Shown one piece after another: positions 54,098-64,000 of a DNA stretch of 64,000 bases (positions are counted from its first letter, which is position 1; every line of letters starts with the position of its first letter). Source of the DNA: Vreelandella zhuhanensis. Lineage in GTDB: Bacteria; Pseudomonadota; Gammaproteobacteria; Pseudomonadales; Halomonadaceae. The stretch is from the NCBI RefSeq assembly GCF_009793355.1, contig NZ_WTKP01000002.1, positions 186,001-250,000 on the forward strand, read 5' to 3'. The notes beneath the pieces are model-generated. The model was not told the DNA's origin. It ran no database searches and was given only the letters and a program-made list of their open reading frames with translations. A program made the position numbers and the translations under genes.

Positions 54098-55213
54098 ATG
54101 CACGCTCCTTCTCCGATCAAACGCCGTCTCTCACGTCAGATCCATGTGGGCAACGTTGCTGTCGGCGGTGATGCCCCGATTTCCGTGCAGAGCATGACCA
54201 ACACCAACACCCTGGATGTGGCCGCCACCGTGGCTCAGATTCAGCAGCTGGAAAGGGCCGGTGCCGATATCGTGCGCGTTTCCGTGCCTGACATGGACGC
54301 CGCCGAAGCATTCGGCAAGATCAAGCGTGAAGCAAACGTGCCGCTGGTCGCCGACATTCACTTCGACTACAAGATCGCCCTGCGCGTGGCCGAGCTGGGT
54401 GTGGACTGCCTGCGCATCAACCCCGGCAACATCGGCCGCGAGGATCGGGTGCGAGCGGTGGTCAATGCCGCCCGCGACAACGGCATTCCGATCCGGATCG
54501 GCGTCAACGCGGGTTCCCTGGAAAAGGACCTGCAGAAGAAATATGGCGAGCCCACGCCGGAAGCGCTGGTCGAATCCGCCATGCGCCATATCGACCATCT
54601 CGAGCGGCTCGACTTCCCCGAGTTCAAGGTCAGCGTCAAGGCCTCGGATGTGTTCATGGCGGTCGCCGCCTATCGATTGCTGGCGACACGAATCGAGCAG
54701 CCCCTGCACCTGGGGATCACCGAGGCGGGTGGACTGCGTTCCGGCACGGTCAAGTCATCGATCGGTCTGGGCATGCTGCTGATGGATGGCATCGGCGATA
54801 CCATTCGCGTGTCGCTGGCCGCCGACCCGGTCGAAGAGATCAAGGTCGGTTACGACATGCTCAAGAGCCTCAAGCTGCGTGCCAAGGGCATCAACTTCAT
54901 TGCCTGTCCCAGCTGCTCGCGCCAGAACTTCGACGTCATCAGCACCATGAATGCCCTCGAAGAACGTCTGGAAGACGTCATGACGCCTCTCAACGTCTCG
55001 GTGATCGGCTGTGTGGTCAACGGCCCCGGCGAAGCCAAGGAGACCGATATCGGCCTGACCGGCGGCAGCCCCGCCAACCTGGTGTATATCGACGGCAAAC
55101 CGGCCAGCAAGCTGCGCAACGACAATCTGGTGGATGACCTGGAAGCCTTGATTCGAGACAAAGTGCGCGAAAAACAGTTGAAGCAACAAGATACGATAGC
55201 CCGCAGTGACTAG
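54098..55213 (+). CDS. ispG: 4-hydroxy-3-methylbut-2-enyl diphosphate synthase (flavodoxin/ferredoxin)
   Basis: 371 residues with '[21 protein letters not shown]', 'INPGNIG' and the [4Fe-4S] cysteines in '[12 protein letters not shown]' and '[12 protein letters not shown]'. Penultimate step of the MEP isoprenoid pathway; depends on Fe-S supply by the isc genes nearby. Confidence 0.96.
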   Translation: MHAPSPIKRRLSRQIHVGNVAVGGDAPISVQSMTNTNTLDVAATVAQIQQLERAGADIVRVSVPDMDAAEAFGKIKREANVPLVADIHFDYKIALRVAELGVDCLRINPGNIGREDRVRAVVNAARDNGIPIRIGVNAGSLEKDLQKKYGEPTPEALVESAMRHIDHLERLDFPEFKVSVKASDVFMAVAAYRLLATRIEQPLHLGITEAGGLRSGTVKSSIGLGMLLMDGIGDTIRVSLAADPVEEIKVGYDMLKSLKLRAKGINFIACPSCSRQNFDVISTMNALEERLEDVMTPLNVSVIGCVVNGPGEAKETDIGLTGGSPANLVYIDGKPASKLRNDNLVDDLEALIRDKVREKQLKQQDTIARSD

Positions 55214-55294
55214 CCTCTCTCGATGGCCCGCTTGCAAGCGGATCACGTCCAGCCGGCCATTGAAGACCCGGTCCTGCTCGTCAAGGAGTTTGCA

Positions 55295-56599
55295 TTGAGC
55301 AAGAAAATCCAGGCCATTCGTGGCATGAACGACCTGCTTCCCGACGTCAGCCCGCGCTGGCAGTTTTTCGAGTCTCGGGTGCGCGACCTGATGCAGCGCT
55401 ACACGTTCGACGAGATTCGCATGCCGATCGTCGAACAGACCGCGCTTTTTGCCCGTTCCATCGGCGAAGTCACCGACATCGTCGAAAAGGAAATGTATAC
55501 CTTCGAGGACCGCAACGGCGACAGCCTGACGCTGCGTCCGGAAGGCACCGCCAGCTGTGTGCGGGCGGCCCTGGAGCACGGCCTTCTATACAACCAGACC
55601 CAGCGGCTGTGGTATCAAGGCCCCATGTTTCGTCACGAGCGCCCGCAAAAGGGCCGCTACCGTCAGTTTCATCAGGTCGGCGTGGAAGCTTACGGCTTCG
55701 AAGGCCCGGATATCGATGCCGAAGTCATCCTGCTTTCCGCCCGCCTGTGGCAAGAGCTGGGGCTGACCGAACACGTGACCCTGGAGTTGAATTCGCTGGG
55801 CTCTTCCGAAGCCCGAGCGGCCTATCGCGAAACGCTGCTGAGCTACTTCGAGGCCCACCGCGAGCTGCTCGATGAGGACTCCCTGCGACGCCTTGCCAGC
55901 AACCCGCTGCGAATTCTCGACTCCAAGAACCCCGCCATGGCGGAGATGCTCAACGGCGCTCCCCGGTTGTTCGATCATCTGGACGAGGAGTCGCGTACCC
56001 ATTTCGAGCAGCTCACCGCCATGCTCGATGCCGCCGGCATCGCCTACGTTCTCAACCCACGTCTGGTGCGAGGACTGGATTACTACTGTCGTACCGTATT
56101 TGAGTGGACCACCACCGCGCTGGGTAGCCAGGGCACTGTCTGTGCCGGTGGCCGCTATGATGGCTTGGTCGAACAACTCGGCGGCAAGCCGACCCCCGCA
56201 GTGGGGTTCGCCATGGGTATCGAACGCCTGATTCTATTGCTCGAAACCCTCGACTTGGTACCGGAAGAGGCGCTTGGCGGCTGTGATGTCTACCTGCTGC
56301 CGATGGATGAAAGCGCCACGATTCCTGCCCTTACCCTGGCGGAAACGCTGCGTTCGGCAGTGCCCGGTCTGCGCCTGCAGTTGCACTGTGGTGGCGGCAG
56401 TTTCAAGAGCCGCATGAAAAAGGCCGACAAGAGCGGCGCCACCCTGGCGTTGCTGCTAGGACCCGACGAACTGGCCAGCGACGCCATAACGCTTAAGTTT
56501 TTGCGCCAGGAACGCGATCAGCAAAATCTGCCACAGGCAGCGCTTTCCGTGACCCTGGCAGAGCTGTTGAACCTGGCTACGGTGACCCGACCGGCGTAA
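55295..56599 (+). CDS. hisS: Histidyl-tRNA synthetase
   Basis: 434 residues; class II motifs 'RGMNDLLP', '[18 protein letters not shown]' (motif 2), '[15 protein letters not shown]' (HisA) and '[15 protein letters not shown]' (motif 3). The TTG at 55295 is chosen as start: AAGGAG lies six bases before it and the following '[15 protein letters not shown]' matches the family N-terminus. An ATG at 55223 would add 24 residues of no family resemblance. Confidence 0.94.
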   Translation: MSKKIQAIRGMNDLLPDVSPRWQFFESRVRDLMQRYTFDEIRMPIVEQTALFARSIGEVTDIVEKEMYTFEDRNGDSLTLRPEGTASCVRAALEHGLLYNQTQRLWYQGPMFRHERPQKGRYRQFHQVGVEAYGFEGPDIDAEVILLSARLWQELGLTEHVTLELNSLGSSEARAAYRETLLSYFEAHRELLDEDSLRRLASNPLRILDSKNPAMAEMLNGAPRLFDHLDEESRTHFEQLTAMLDAAGIAYVLNPRLVRGLDYYCRTVFEWTTTALGSQGTVCAGGRYDGLVEQLGGKPTPAVGFAMGIERLILLLETLDLVPEEALGGCDVYLLPMDESATIPALTLAETLRSAVPGLRLQLHCGGGSFKSRMKKADKSGATLALLLGPDELASDAITLKFLRQERDQQNLPQAALSVTLAELLNLATVTRPA

Positions 56600-56679
56600 C
56601 GTACGCCCGCCGGCAACACACAGAAGTCGCGTAACCCTACGCTCAACGTCCAACGATAAGACAAGACAGGAGACCGCCC

Positions 56680-57339
56680 GTGGCGGAGCTGAGAACCGAA
56701 GAAGAACAGCTGGATGCGATCAAGCGCTGGTGGAAGGAAAACGGCACCTCCCTGATCGTTGGCGCGGCACTCGCTGCCGCGGGTATTTTCGGCTGGAATG
56801 CCTGGGAAACCCACCAGGAAAACCAGGCCGAAGCTGCCTCATTGCGCTATCAGCAGTTGACCAATCTGAGCACGGCCGACGAGCTCGATGAAGAGGCGCT
56901 TGGCGAGGCTCGCCGTCTGGTCAGTGAAATCACCGACAACCACGCCGATACCCTGTATGCCGAGATGGCGCTATTGCTGGATGCCGACATGGCCGCCCAG
57001 CAAGGAGAGCTTGAAAACGCCAAGGCCGCGCTTGAGCAAGTGCTCACCGAATCTTCACGGCCTTATGTGAAAAGTCTGGCCTGGCTGCGTCTGGCCCGAG
57101 TGGAAGTAGCTGATGGCAACCCGGAGCGTGCGCTTGAATTACTTGATGAACCCATCAGTGATTCCCTGGCCGCTCAACGTGCCAATGTGCGTGGCGACGC
57201 TTACTTCGCTCTGAACCGTGAAGGCGAGGCGCGCAACGCCTGGAACGAAGCCCTGAACCTAGCTGAAAACCAGGAACAGCCTCTTTACGGTGTCCAGCTC
57301 AAGCTGGATGACCTCGGCACTCAGGAGACTGCGCTATGA
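56680..57339 (+). CDS. yfgM: YfgM family membrane-anchored TPR protein
   Basis: 219 residues starting at GTG after GACAGGAGACC: cytoplasmic 'TEEEQLDAIKRWWKENG', one span ('SLIVGAALAAAGIFGWNAW'), then periplasmic tetratricopeptide-like repeats. YfgM binds SecYEG and periplasmic chaperones. Overlaps bamB by four bases. Confidence 0.93.
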   Translation: MAELRTEEEQLDAIKRWWKENGTSLIVGAALAAAGIFGWNAWETHQENQAEAASLRYQQLTNLSTADELDEEALGEARRLVSEITDNHADTLYAEMALLLDADMAAQQGELENAKAALEQVLTESSRPYVKSLAWLRLARVEVADGNPERALELLDEPISDSLAAQRANVRGDAYFALNREGEARNAWNEALNLAENQEQPLYGVQLKLDDLGTQETAL

Positions 57340-58505
57340 GAGATTTTTGTCTTTCCCGCCGTTTCGCCACCTTGACCGCCGGCATGCTGGCCCTGGGACT
57401 TATTGCCGGCTGTGCCAGCAAAGGCGCACCGGTATATACCCCGGCGGAGCTGACCAACATCGAGGCAACCTCCCAACTGGACACCCAGTGGCGCTACGGC
57501 ATGGACAGCGGCCTGGGTCGGGCGCGTTATCCCATCGCCCCGGCACGCGAGGACGACACCCTGTTCGCCGCCGATGTTGAAGGCCAGGTGGTGGCGCTGG
57601 ACGCCGATGATGGTTCACGCCAGTGGGAGGTCGACCTCGATGTTCCCGTTTCCAGCGGACTCACGGCGGTTGCCGGCCAGCTGTATCTGGGCACCCGCAA
57701 TGGCGAAGTTCTGGCACTTTCCCAGCAGGACGGCAGCGTCACCTGGCGCTCGCGCGTCTCCAGCGAAATACTGGCAGCGCCTCAGGCCAACCAGCAGTTG
57801 TTGGTCGTGCAAAGCGTCGATGGCAACGTCACCGCGCTGGATCGGCAAAGCGGCGCAGAACGCTGGGTGTATACCAGTTCACAGCCTGCGCTAACGTTAC
57901 GCGGCACCGCCACGCCTCAAGTCATTGACCCGGTCACCTTTACCGGCCTGGCCAATGGCCGCCTGGTAACGCTGGACAACCGCAGCGGTCAGCCGCTGTG
58001 GGACATGCAAATCGCCACGCCCCAAGGCCGCAGCGAAATCGACCGTTTGGTGGATGTCACCAGCCAGCCGGTTCTGACCCCGGATGGGCGTTTGTACGTC
58101 ACCAGCTACAACGGGCGCCTGGTCGCACTCGAAGCCACTCGAGGTGAAGTAATCTGGGAGCGCGAGCACTCCAGCCGCCACACTCCGATTCTGGTGGGCG
58201 ACTTCCTGTTCACGGTCAACGATGCCAGCCATGTGCTGGCGCTCGATGCCGAAAACGGTCGCGAAATATGGCGTAACGAGTCATTGGAAGGTCGCTGGCT
58301 CACCGCTCCGGCCTTTGCTGACGGACGCCTGGTATTCGGCGATTTCGAAGGCTACCTGCATTTACTCGATGCCCGGGAAGGTGAAGTAGTGGGCCGTACC
58401 CGCATTCACAAGTCCGGCATCAGCGTACGTCCGGTGACCGAAGGTAATATCATTCATGTGCTGGCCAATAATGGTCGCCTGGAAACTCTGGAAGTAACAC
58501 CATGA
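57336..58505 (+). CDS. bamB: Outer membrane assembly lipoprotein BamB
   Basis: 389 residues; lipobox 'LGLIAGC' with C26, followed by an eight-bladed PQQ-type beta propeller ('[49 protein letters not shown]'). Part of the BamABCDE complex that inserts outer-membrane proteins. ATGA overlaps with yfgM and der. Confidence 0.95.
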   Translation: MRDFCLSRRFATLTAGMLALGLIAGCASKGAPVYTPAELTNIEATSQLDTQWRYGMDSGLGRARYPIAPAREDDTLFAADVEGQVVALDADDGSRQWEVDLDVPVSSGLTAVAGQLYLGTRNGEVLALSQQDGSVTWRSRVSSEILAAPQANQQLLVVQSVDGNVTALDRQSGAERWVYTSSQPALTLRGTATPQVIDPVTFTGLANGRLVTLDNRSGQPLWDMQIATPQGRSEIDRLVDVTSQPVLTPDGRLYVTSYNGRLVALEATRGEVIWEREHSSRHTPILVGDFLFTVNDASHVLALDAENGREIWRNESLEGRWLTAPAFADGRLVFGDFEGYLHLLDAREGEVVGRTRIHKSGISVRPVTEGNIIHVLANNGRLETLEVTP

Positions 58506-59905
58506 CCCCAGTCATTGCCCTGGTCGGCCGCCCCAATGTGGGCAAGTCAACCCTTTTCAACCGCCTGACCCGCTCACGCGATGCGCTGGTCGCCGACTTT
58601 CCGGGGCTGACCCGGGATCGCAAGTACGGCAACGGCATGTTGGGTGGCAAGGCCTATACAGTCATCGACACCGGCGGCATCAGCGGTGACGAGGAAGGCA
58701 TCAATGCCGCCATGGCCGAGCAGTCGCTGGCGGCGATCGATGAAGCCGATATCGTGCTGTTCATGGTCGATGCGCGGACCGGACTCAACGTGGCTGATGA
58801 AGCGATTGCCAACCATTTGCGCGTCAACCAGAAAAAGACCTGGGTAGTGGTCAACAAGACAGACGGCCTGGAAGAGCATTCGGCAATGGCCGACTTCTGG
58901 AAACTCGGCCTGGGAGACCCCTTCCCGATTGCCGCTGCCCATGGACGCAATGTCTCCAGCTTGATCGACATCGTGCTGGAGCCTTTCCCCGAGCGTGATG
59001 AAAGCATTCCCGCCGACACCGGCAGCAAGGGCATTCGTATCGGCGTGATCGGTCGTCCCAACGTGGGCAAGTCGACCCTGGTCAATCGTCTGCTCGGCGA
59101 AGAACGGGTGGTGGTGTTCGATGAAGCCGGCACCACCCGCGATGCCATCGAGATTCCTTTCGAACGCCGCGGCAAGCCTTTCGTGCTGATCGATACTGCT
59201 GGGGTTAGGCGACGCAAGAATGTCAGCGAAATCACGGAAAAGTTCTCGATCATCAAGACCCTCGAGGCGATCAAGGAATGCCACGTTGCCGTCATGGTGC
59301 TCGATGCCCGCACGGGCCTGGTCGAGCAGGACATGCACCTGCTGGATTACGTCCTTACCTCCGGGCGTGCCCTGGTGCTGGCGGTCAACAAATGGGATGG
59401 CCTGGAAAGCGAAGCCAAGGACAAGATGCGCAGTGAGATCAAGCGTCGTCTGGGCTTTGCCGACTATGCCGAGATGCATTTCATTTCAGCTCTGCACGGC
59501 ACGGCCGTGGGCGATCTTTATCCGTCCATCGAGCGCGCCTTCGAGGCTGCCAATGCCCATTGGTCGACCAACCGCCTGACCACCTTGCTGCAGGATGCGG
59601 TAAGCCAGAACCCGCCCCCTATGGTGCATGGCCGACGTATCAAGCTGCGCATGGCTCACCAGGGCGGCAGCAATCCGCCGATCATCGTGGTGCACGGCAA
59701 CCAGACCGGCTCGGTCCCTGAGTCGTACCGACGTTACCTGATCAACATCTTTCGCAAGGTGCTCAAGGTGCGCGGTACGCCCATGCGTTTCGAGTTCCGT
59801 TCCGGTGCAAACCCCTTCGATCAGATGGCCGGCGCCAGCGACAAGGAAAAAGCCAAGAAGCGCGAACTCAACCGCACCAAGGAGGCGCGCAAGAGCCGTC
59901 GCTGA
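58502..59905 (+). CDS. der: Ribosome-assembly GTPase Der (EngA)
   Basis: 467 residues with two tandem GTPase domains, each with '[10 protein letters not shown]' (residues 8-17 and about 184-193), 'DTGG'/'DTAG' switch motifs, NKxD ('VVNKTDG', 'AVNKWDG'), and a C-terminal KH-like domain. Needed for 50S maturation. Confidence 0.96.
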   Translation: MTPVIALVGRPNVGKSTLFNRLTRSRDALVADFPGLTRDRKYGNGMLGGKAYTVIDTGGISGDEEGINAAMAEQSLAAIDEADIVLFMVDARTGLNVADEAIANHLRVNQKKTWVVVNKTDGLEEHSAMADFWKLGLGDPFPIAAAHGRNVSSLIDIVLEPFPERDESIPADTGSKGIRIGVIGRPNVGKSTLVNRLLGEERVVVFDEAGTTRDAIEIPFERRGKPFVLIDTAGVRRRKNVSEITEKFSIIKTLEAIKECHVAVMVLDARTGLVEQDMHLLDYVLTSGRALVLAVNKWDGLESEAKDKMRSEIKRRLGFADYAEMHFISALHGTAVGDLYPSIERAFEAANAHWSTNRLTTLLQDAVSQNPPPMVHGRRIKLRMAHQGGSNPPIIVVHGNQTGSVPESYRRYLINIFRKVLKVRGTPMRFEFRSGANPFDQMAGASDKEKAKKRELNRTKEARKSRR

Positions 59906-59953
59906 TGCCTGATACCCAAGGGTAACGTCACGGGATGCCGGGGCGTTTCAATA

Positions 59954-60826
59954 TCAGGTCTTGTGTCCATGCAGGCATTTGCGACCCACCCACTGTGCCG
60001 CAAACTGCCATGCCGCGCGGCCGCTGCGCCCGCCCCTCAGGGTGGCAAAGCGAATCGCTTCGGCACGTGCCTCAGGCCCCCAATCCTGGGGCTCGCCCAA
60101 TTGCGACACCCAATGGCAACAGGCTTCAAGATAGACATCCTGATCAAAGGGATAAAAGCCCAGCCACAGGCCGAAACGATCCGATAGCGAGATTTTCTCC
60201 TCCACCGCATCGCCGTGATGCAGCTCGTTGCCCACCAGGCGCGAGTCCTGGTTGTCATCCATGGATTCCGGCAGCAAATGCCGGCGGTTCGAGGTGGCGT
60301 ACAACAGCATATTGGCCGGCGGCCCCGTGAGCGCCCCATCCAACACGCTTTTCAATGCCTTGTAGGCATCGTCATGTCCCTCGAAGGAAAGATCATCGCA
60401 GTACACCACAAAGCGGTGAGGTTGATGGCGAAGCTGTTCCACCAGCATCGGTAAGCCGGCAAGATCATGGCGGTCCACCTGAATGATACGTAACCCTTGC
60501 GGAGCAAGAGTGTTGAGTAACGCCCGAATCAACGACGATTTACCACTCCCACGTGATCCCCACAAAAGCGCATGATTGGCCGGGTAGCCTTCGAGAAACG
60601 CCCGGGTATTGTCCACCAGCGCCAGCTTCTGACGTTCGATGCCCAGTAGATCATCCAGACTCAGGGCGTCACGCGGCGGCACCGGGAGCAACCGCCCACC
60701 CAAGGGGTGGCGTTGCCATAACGCCGCCACATGGATATCCCAATCCATCGCCTCGGGTATCGGTGGCAACCAATGCTCGACCTGTTCCAGCACCTTTGCC
60801 AACCGGTGGCTTAACTCGGCATCCAT
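59954..60826 (-). CDS. AAA-type ATPase, DUF815 family
   Basis: 290 residues; P-loop 'LLWGSRGSGKSSLIRALL', Walker B-like 'FVVYCDDLSFEGHDDAYKALKSVLDGAL', sensor 'LLYATSNRRHLLPE'. A widespread uncharacterised ATPase family in bacteria. Convergent with der; its start region faces the M48 protease gene, so the two are divergent. Confidence 0.88.
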   Translation of the reverse strand: MDAELSHRLAKVLEQVEHWLPPIPEAMDWDIHVAALWQRHPLGGRLLPVPPRDALSLDDLLGIERQKLALVDNTRAFLEGYPANHALLWGSRGSGKSSLIRALLNTLAPQGLRIIQVDRHDLAGLPMLVEQLRHQPHRFVVYCDDLSFEGHDDAYKALKSVLDGALTGPPANMLLYATSNRRHLLPESMDDNQDSRLVGNELHHGDAVEEKISLSDRFGLWLGFYPFDQDVYLEACCHWVSQLGEPQDWGPEARAEAIRFATLRGGRSGRAAWQFAAQWVGRKCLHGHKT

Positions 60827-60961
60827 GACTATCTCCTCATGACTATAAAACGATAGTTGACCTTACAACGCTTCCGGGTATCTTGTGGGGAATATTCCGT
60901 ATCGCCTTGCCTTTCATTGGTGCGGTTGATGCATTTTACTTTGCTACCAAGGATTTTCTCC

Positions 60962-61762
60962 ATGCGCTGGTTCCGCCCACTCGCCATTGGCGCCTTATGC
61001 GCTGTTCTTGCCGCCTGCACCACCTCACCCACAGGCCGCTCGCAATTACTTTTGCTCTCCGATCAACAGCTCAATGAAATGGGGCGTGAGGCCTTCATTC
61101 AATACCAGCAGGACCTTCCCACGGCAGGTGGCGCCAGACAGCGTTACGTGCAGTGCATTGCCGATGCGGTGGTAGCCGAATTGCCTCCCCAGGAGCGCGA
61201 ACAGGGCTGGGAGATTCAGGTCTTCGAATCCGAGCAGCCTAATGCGTTCGCTTTGCCCGGTGGCTATATGGGGGTCAACACCGGCATGCTCGACATTGCC
61301 GAGAACCAGGATCAACTGGCCTCGGTCATCGCGCATGAAATCGCTCATGTGTTAGCCAACCACGCCAACGAACGCGCCTCCACTCAGAGCGCTACCCAAC
61401 TGGGCTTGTCGGTCATTTCCAGTGCCTCTGGCTTGCAAGGCCCCGGCGGCCAGCAATTGATGGGCGTCCTGGGAATGGGCGCGCAATATGGCATCATCCT
61501 GCCCTTCTCGCGGCGCCATGAAAGCGAAGCGGACACCATCGGCCTGCACCTGATGGCCCAAGCGGGTTTCGATCCACGTGCCAGCGTTACCCTGTGGCAA
61601 AACATGCAGGCCGCTTCCGATGGCTCTCCCCCGGCTTGGTTGTCGACCCACCCCAGCCAGGGCCAACGTATCGAAGGCTTGCAGGCGGACATGGATCGCG
61701 CCCTGGAAATGTATCAGCAGGCGCGCAACAGCGGTCGCACCCCCAACTGCCCACGCCCATAA
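60962..61762 (+). CDS. M48-family zinc metalloprotease lipoprotein
   Basis: 266 residues from ATG 60962 (AAGGA upstream). Lipobox 'LAAC' at C19, zinc motif H125-E-I-A-H129, and 'RRHESEADTIGLHLM' with the third zinc Glu. Resembles LoiP/YcaL-type periplasmic proteases that remove misassembled outer-membrane proteins; no BepA-like TPR domain is present. Confidence 0.9.
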   Translation: MRWFRPLAIGALCAVLAACTTSPTGRSQLLLLSDQQLNEMGREAFIQYQQDLPTAGGARQRYVQCIADAVVAELPPQEREQGWEIQVFESEQPNAFALPGGYMGVNTGMLDIAENQDQLASVIAHEIAHVLANHANERASTQSATQLGLSVISSASGLQGPGGQQLMGVLGMGAQYGIILPFSRRHESEADTIGLHLMAQAGFDPRASVTLWQNMQAASDGSPPAWLSTHPSQGQRIEGLQADMDRALEMYQQARNSGRTPNCPRP

Positions 61763-61783
61763 AACCAGCGACTTTTCTTCCCG

Positions 61784-61816
61784 GCACCGAGCCCTTGAAC
61801 GGGCTCGGTGCTTTTT
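61784..61816 (+). terminator. Terminator after the M48 protease gene
   Basis: GCACCGAGCCC and GGGCTCGGTGC form a perfect 11-pair stem with a six-base loop, followed by five T. Confidence 0.95.
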
Positions 61817-61837
61817 AGCGTTCACGAGAGGCATTGC

Positions 61838-62095
61838 ATGATTCGACTTGGTTTATTGCTGTTGATACTGCCGATTTTCATTCTACTCGGGGTATATTTC
61901 TGGGAGCTCGGCGACGTTCGCGAGTGTCAGCTGGGGGGCGGTTACTGGGACTATGTGGCGGGCGTTTGTAGCGACACACCCCAGCCATTCGTGTCCTGGC
62001 TGGAGCGTTATCCGTGGCTGGTCAATGGCGGCATGCTGTTGTCGGTGGTGGGTCTGGGGCTGTGCATGGTCGGGTTTTACGTCAAGAAGCGCTGA
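61838..62095 (+). CDS. Small two-span membrane protein, unknown
   Basis: 85 residues from ATG 61838 (GAGAGGC upstream). Spans at about 3-22 and 63-80 flank a loop with two Cys ('RECQLGGGYWDYVAGVC') that could form a periplasmic disulfide. I do not recognise a family. Its end overlaps the convergent hydrolase by 14 bases. Confidence 0.7.
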   Translation: MIRLGLLLLILPIFILLGVYFWELGDVRECQLGGGYWDYVAGVCSDTPQPFVSWLERYPWLVNGGMLLSVVGLGLCMVGFYVKKR

Positions 62096-62888
62096 GCTGG
62101 GCGAAAGCTGTTTGCCCAAGGAATCTCTTAACCGCGGAAATAACGTAATCCTCATTCTCACGATGCGGTACATGCCCGCAACCCTCGACTATCTCGGTGA
62201 CGGCAGGCCCTGTCGTGAGGCCGGCAATGCGCTCGGGGTGCCGGGTTGATCCGTATTCGTCATGCTCGCCATGGATGGCAAGCGTGGGGCAGGTCACCCT
62301 AGGTAGCATCGAGTCCAGGCTCCACGCCCGGAAATCTTCCGACAGCCAGGTATCGATCCAGGCACTCAGCACCCATTCGGCCTTTTCAGCGTGATATCTT
62401 TTCAGACGCTCAAGCTGGTTGGCCTCGGAAAAAGCCTGCCTGGCGTCGAGAATCCCTGCGAGCGTGCGGTCTTCGACAAATGCCTGGGCGGCCTCGGTGA
62501 TCAGCGCATCGCACTTGTCCGAGTAAAGGCCTGCGGTCACGGCGGCCATTCCGCCTCCCACGCTATGCCCAAACACCACAAAACGATCTAGCGTCAACTG
62601 CTTGCGCAGGGCGGCAAAGGTGCCTTTCGCTTCGTCACTTACAAAGCTCAACGACAGTTGCCCCGGAAAGGGGTCGGAGCGCCCGAAGCCCAGCCGGTCA
62701 TAAGCCACCACCTCACGCCCGGTTGCCTGGGATAGCCGTGCCGGAAAGTCTCGCCATAGTGCGACACACCCCAAGGAGTCGTGGAAAAGCACGATGGGAG
62801 AAAGGCCGACTTCGACAGGCTCGACCGGATGCCAGCTAACCGCATAGACGCGGCCCTGGGGCACATCGATCCAATGCTCTTTCACCAC
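62082..62888 (-). CDS. Alpha/beta hydrolase
   Basis: About 268 residues. Nucleophile elbow 'VFGHSVGGGMAAV', 'VAYDRLGFGRSDPFPG', acid 'IHGEHDEYGSTRHPE', and 'GCGHVPHRENED' with the catalytic His. Substrate unknown. The probable start is GTG at 62888, six bases after AAGGAG; a TTG at 62909 is in frame further upstream. Follows aroE on the same strand with a 25-base gap. Confidence 0.82.
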   Translation of the reverse strand: MVKEHWIDVPQGRVYAVSWHPVEPVEVGLSPIVLFHDSLGCVALWRDFPARLSQATGREVVAYDRLGFGRSDPFPGQLSLSFVSDEAKGTFAALRKQLTLDRFVVFGHSVGGGMAAVTAGLYSDKCDALITEAAQAFVEDRTLAGILDARQAFSEANQLERLKRYHAEKAEWVLSAWIDTWLSEDFRAWSLDSMLPRVTCPTLAIHGEHDEYGSTRHPERIAGLTTGPAVTEIVEGCGHVPHRENEDYVISAVKRFLGQTAFAQLSAS

Positions 62889-62913
62889 ACAAGACTCCTT
62901 GGATATCAAAGCT

Positions 62914-63732
62914 TCAGTAATTCAGCGACTGGCGCAAGGTGTCGCGCACCATGCTGGTATCCGGGTGAACGTTGCGCCACAGAAAAAACGATTCCGCGGC
63001 CTGTTCTACCAGCATTCCCAATCCATCGAGCAGCTTGGCGCCTCGCGGCCCGGCCCATTGCAGAAACACCGTCGGCTCTACACCGTACATCATGTCGTAG
63101 GCCCAGCCACCCTTGATGAAAAGTTGCTCCGGCAAGGGCGGCAAGTCGCCTGCAAGGCTGGCGCTGGTGCCGTTGATCACCAGATCGAAGGTACCTTGGA
63201 TATCTTCATACCCACCGCCCTGAAGCTTGCCCAGATCGGTGAAGTCATCGGCCAATTGCTGCGCCTTCGCGGCCGTGCGGTTGGCGATGACTACCTCGCT
63301 CGGCGCTTTCTGCAACAGTGGCTCGAGAAGCCCGCGCACCGCCCCCCCCGCGCCCAGCACCAGTATCCGCTTGCCGGCCAGTTCCAGCCGGTGGTAGGCC
63401 AGATCCCGCACCAGCCCCACGCCATCGGTCGTATCGCCGTAAGTGCGCCCGTTGCCGCCCAGGATCAGGGTATTGACCGCCCCGGCACGCTTGGCGCGAT
63501 GACTCAGGGTATCGCACATTTCAAAGGCGGTTTGCTTGAACGGCAGGGTCACGTTGGCGCCCCGCCCACCTTCGGCCACAAATTGCCGCCAAGCGTCGAC
63601 AAAGCCATCCAGCGGTGCCTCAATGGCGGAATACTCAATGGACTGGCCTGTCTGGTGGGCGAATTCCTCATGAATCAACGGTGACTTGGAGTGCTCGACC
63701 GGATGGCCGAATACGCAGTAACGGTCCGTCAT
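62914..63732 (-). CDS. aroE: Shikimate dehydrogenase (NADP)
   Basis: 272 residues; 'VFGHPVEHSKSPLIHEEFA', 'GANVTLPFKQTAF' with the catalytic Lys, NADP loop 'LGAGGAVRGLLEPL' and 'NRTAAKAQQLADDF'. Reduces 3-dehydroshikimate in aromatic amino acid synthesis. Begins 11 bases after hemF, the usual gammaproteobacterial pair. Confidence 0.96.
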   Translation of the reverse strand: MTDRYCVFGHPVEHSKSPLIHEEFAHQTGQSIEYSAIEAPLDGFVDAWRQFVAEGGRGANVTLPFKQTAFEMCDTLSHRAKRAGAVNTLILGGNGRTYGDTTDGVGLVRDLAYHRLELAGKRILVLGAGGAVRGLLEPLLQKAPSEVVIANRTAAKAQQLADDFTDLGKLQGGGYEDIQGTFDLVINGTSASLAGDLPPLPEQLFIKGGWAYDMMYGVEPTVFLQWAGPRGAKLLDGLGMLVEQAAESFFLWRNVHPDTSMVRDTLRQSLNY

Positions 63733-63743
63733 ATTGAAGGCTC

Positions 63744-64000
<257 letters not shown>

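Noticed and set aside
62899..63684. 261-codon plus-strand frame opposite aroE
   Set aside because: aroE has all its motifs on the minus strand; this frame has none.

Overview
The window looks like chromosomal DNA of a moderately halophilic gammaproteobacterium, most likely Halomonadaceae (Halomonas-like). Reasons: the housekeeping blocks queA-tgt-yajC-secD-secF, suhB/trmJ/cysE/iscR/iscS/iscA, ndk-rlmN-pilF-rodZ-ispG-hisS-yfgM-bamB-der and hemF-aroE have gammaproteobacterial order and sequence, while the accessory part is rich in TRAP transporters and carries a fused-subunit Mrp/Mnh Na+/H+ antiporter operon. The assignment rests on protein resemblance from memory; no search was run.

Layout. 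1-2.2 kb: the end of a CoA-transferase gene, a decayed gabD and an intact gabT. 2.3-3.9 kb: divergent argP/argO. 4.2-8.2 kb: an orphan protein, a GAF/degenerate-GGDEF protein, a hydrolase/YkoF-like pair, and dinB with a LexA box. 8.3-12.7 kb: a polyamine-type ABC importer. 12.9-18.7 kb: selO, a DNA glycosylase, a sirtuin, an exported MetX-like hydrolase and a HisC-like aminotransferase. 18.8-24.5 kb: the Mrp operon, followed by a broken second copy of the aminotransferase 3' region, a scar that suggests the operon arrived by recombination. 24.8-35.3 kb: a pgpA-like gene, then on the minus strand a catabolic operon (ridA, ornithine-cyclodeaminase family gene, TRAP importer, acetylpolyamine-amidohydrolase-like gene) with an AraC regulator, and a second TRAP importer.

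35.3-39.5 kb is a compositionally distinct island ending at the 3' end of tRNA-Leu(CAA). It holds a membrane-anchored DUF4041/GIY-YIG nuclease resembling the anti-phage protein SNIPE, a HigBA toxin-antitoxin pair, a mini-operon of tiny membrane proteins (one split by a frameshift), a phage-type regulator remnant and two perfect DnaA boxes. This island is the most interesting part of the window. 39.7-64 kb is conserved core: queuosine synthesis and Sec translocation, a SuhB that has lost most of its metal ligands, tRNA methylation, cysteine and Fe-S supply (an isc operon lacking iscU, hscBA and fdx), nucleotide, isoprenoid and outer-membrane assembly genes, then an ATPase, an M48 lipoprotein protease, a hydrolase, aroE and the start-side-truncated hemF at the window edge.
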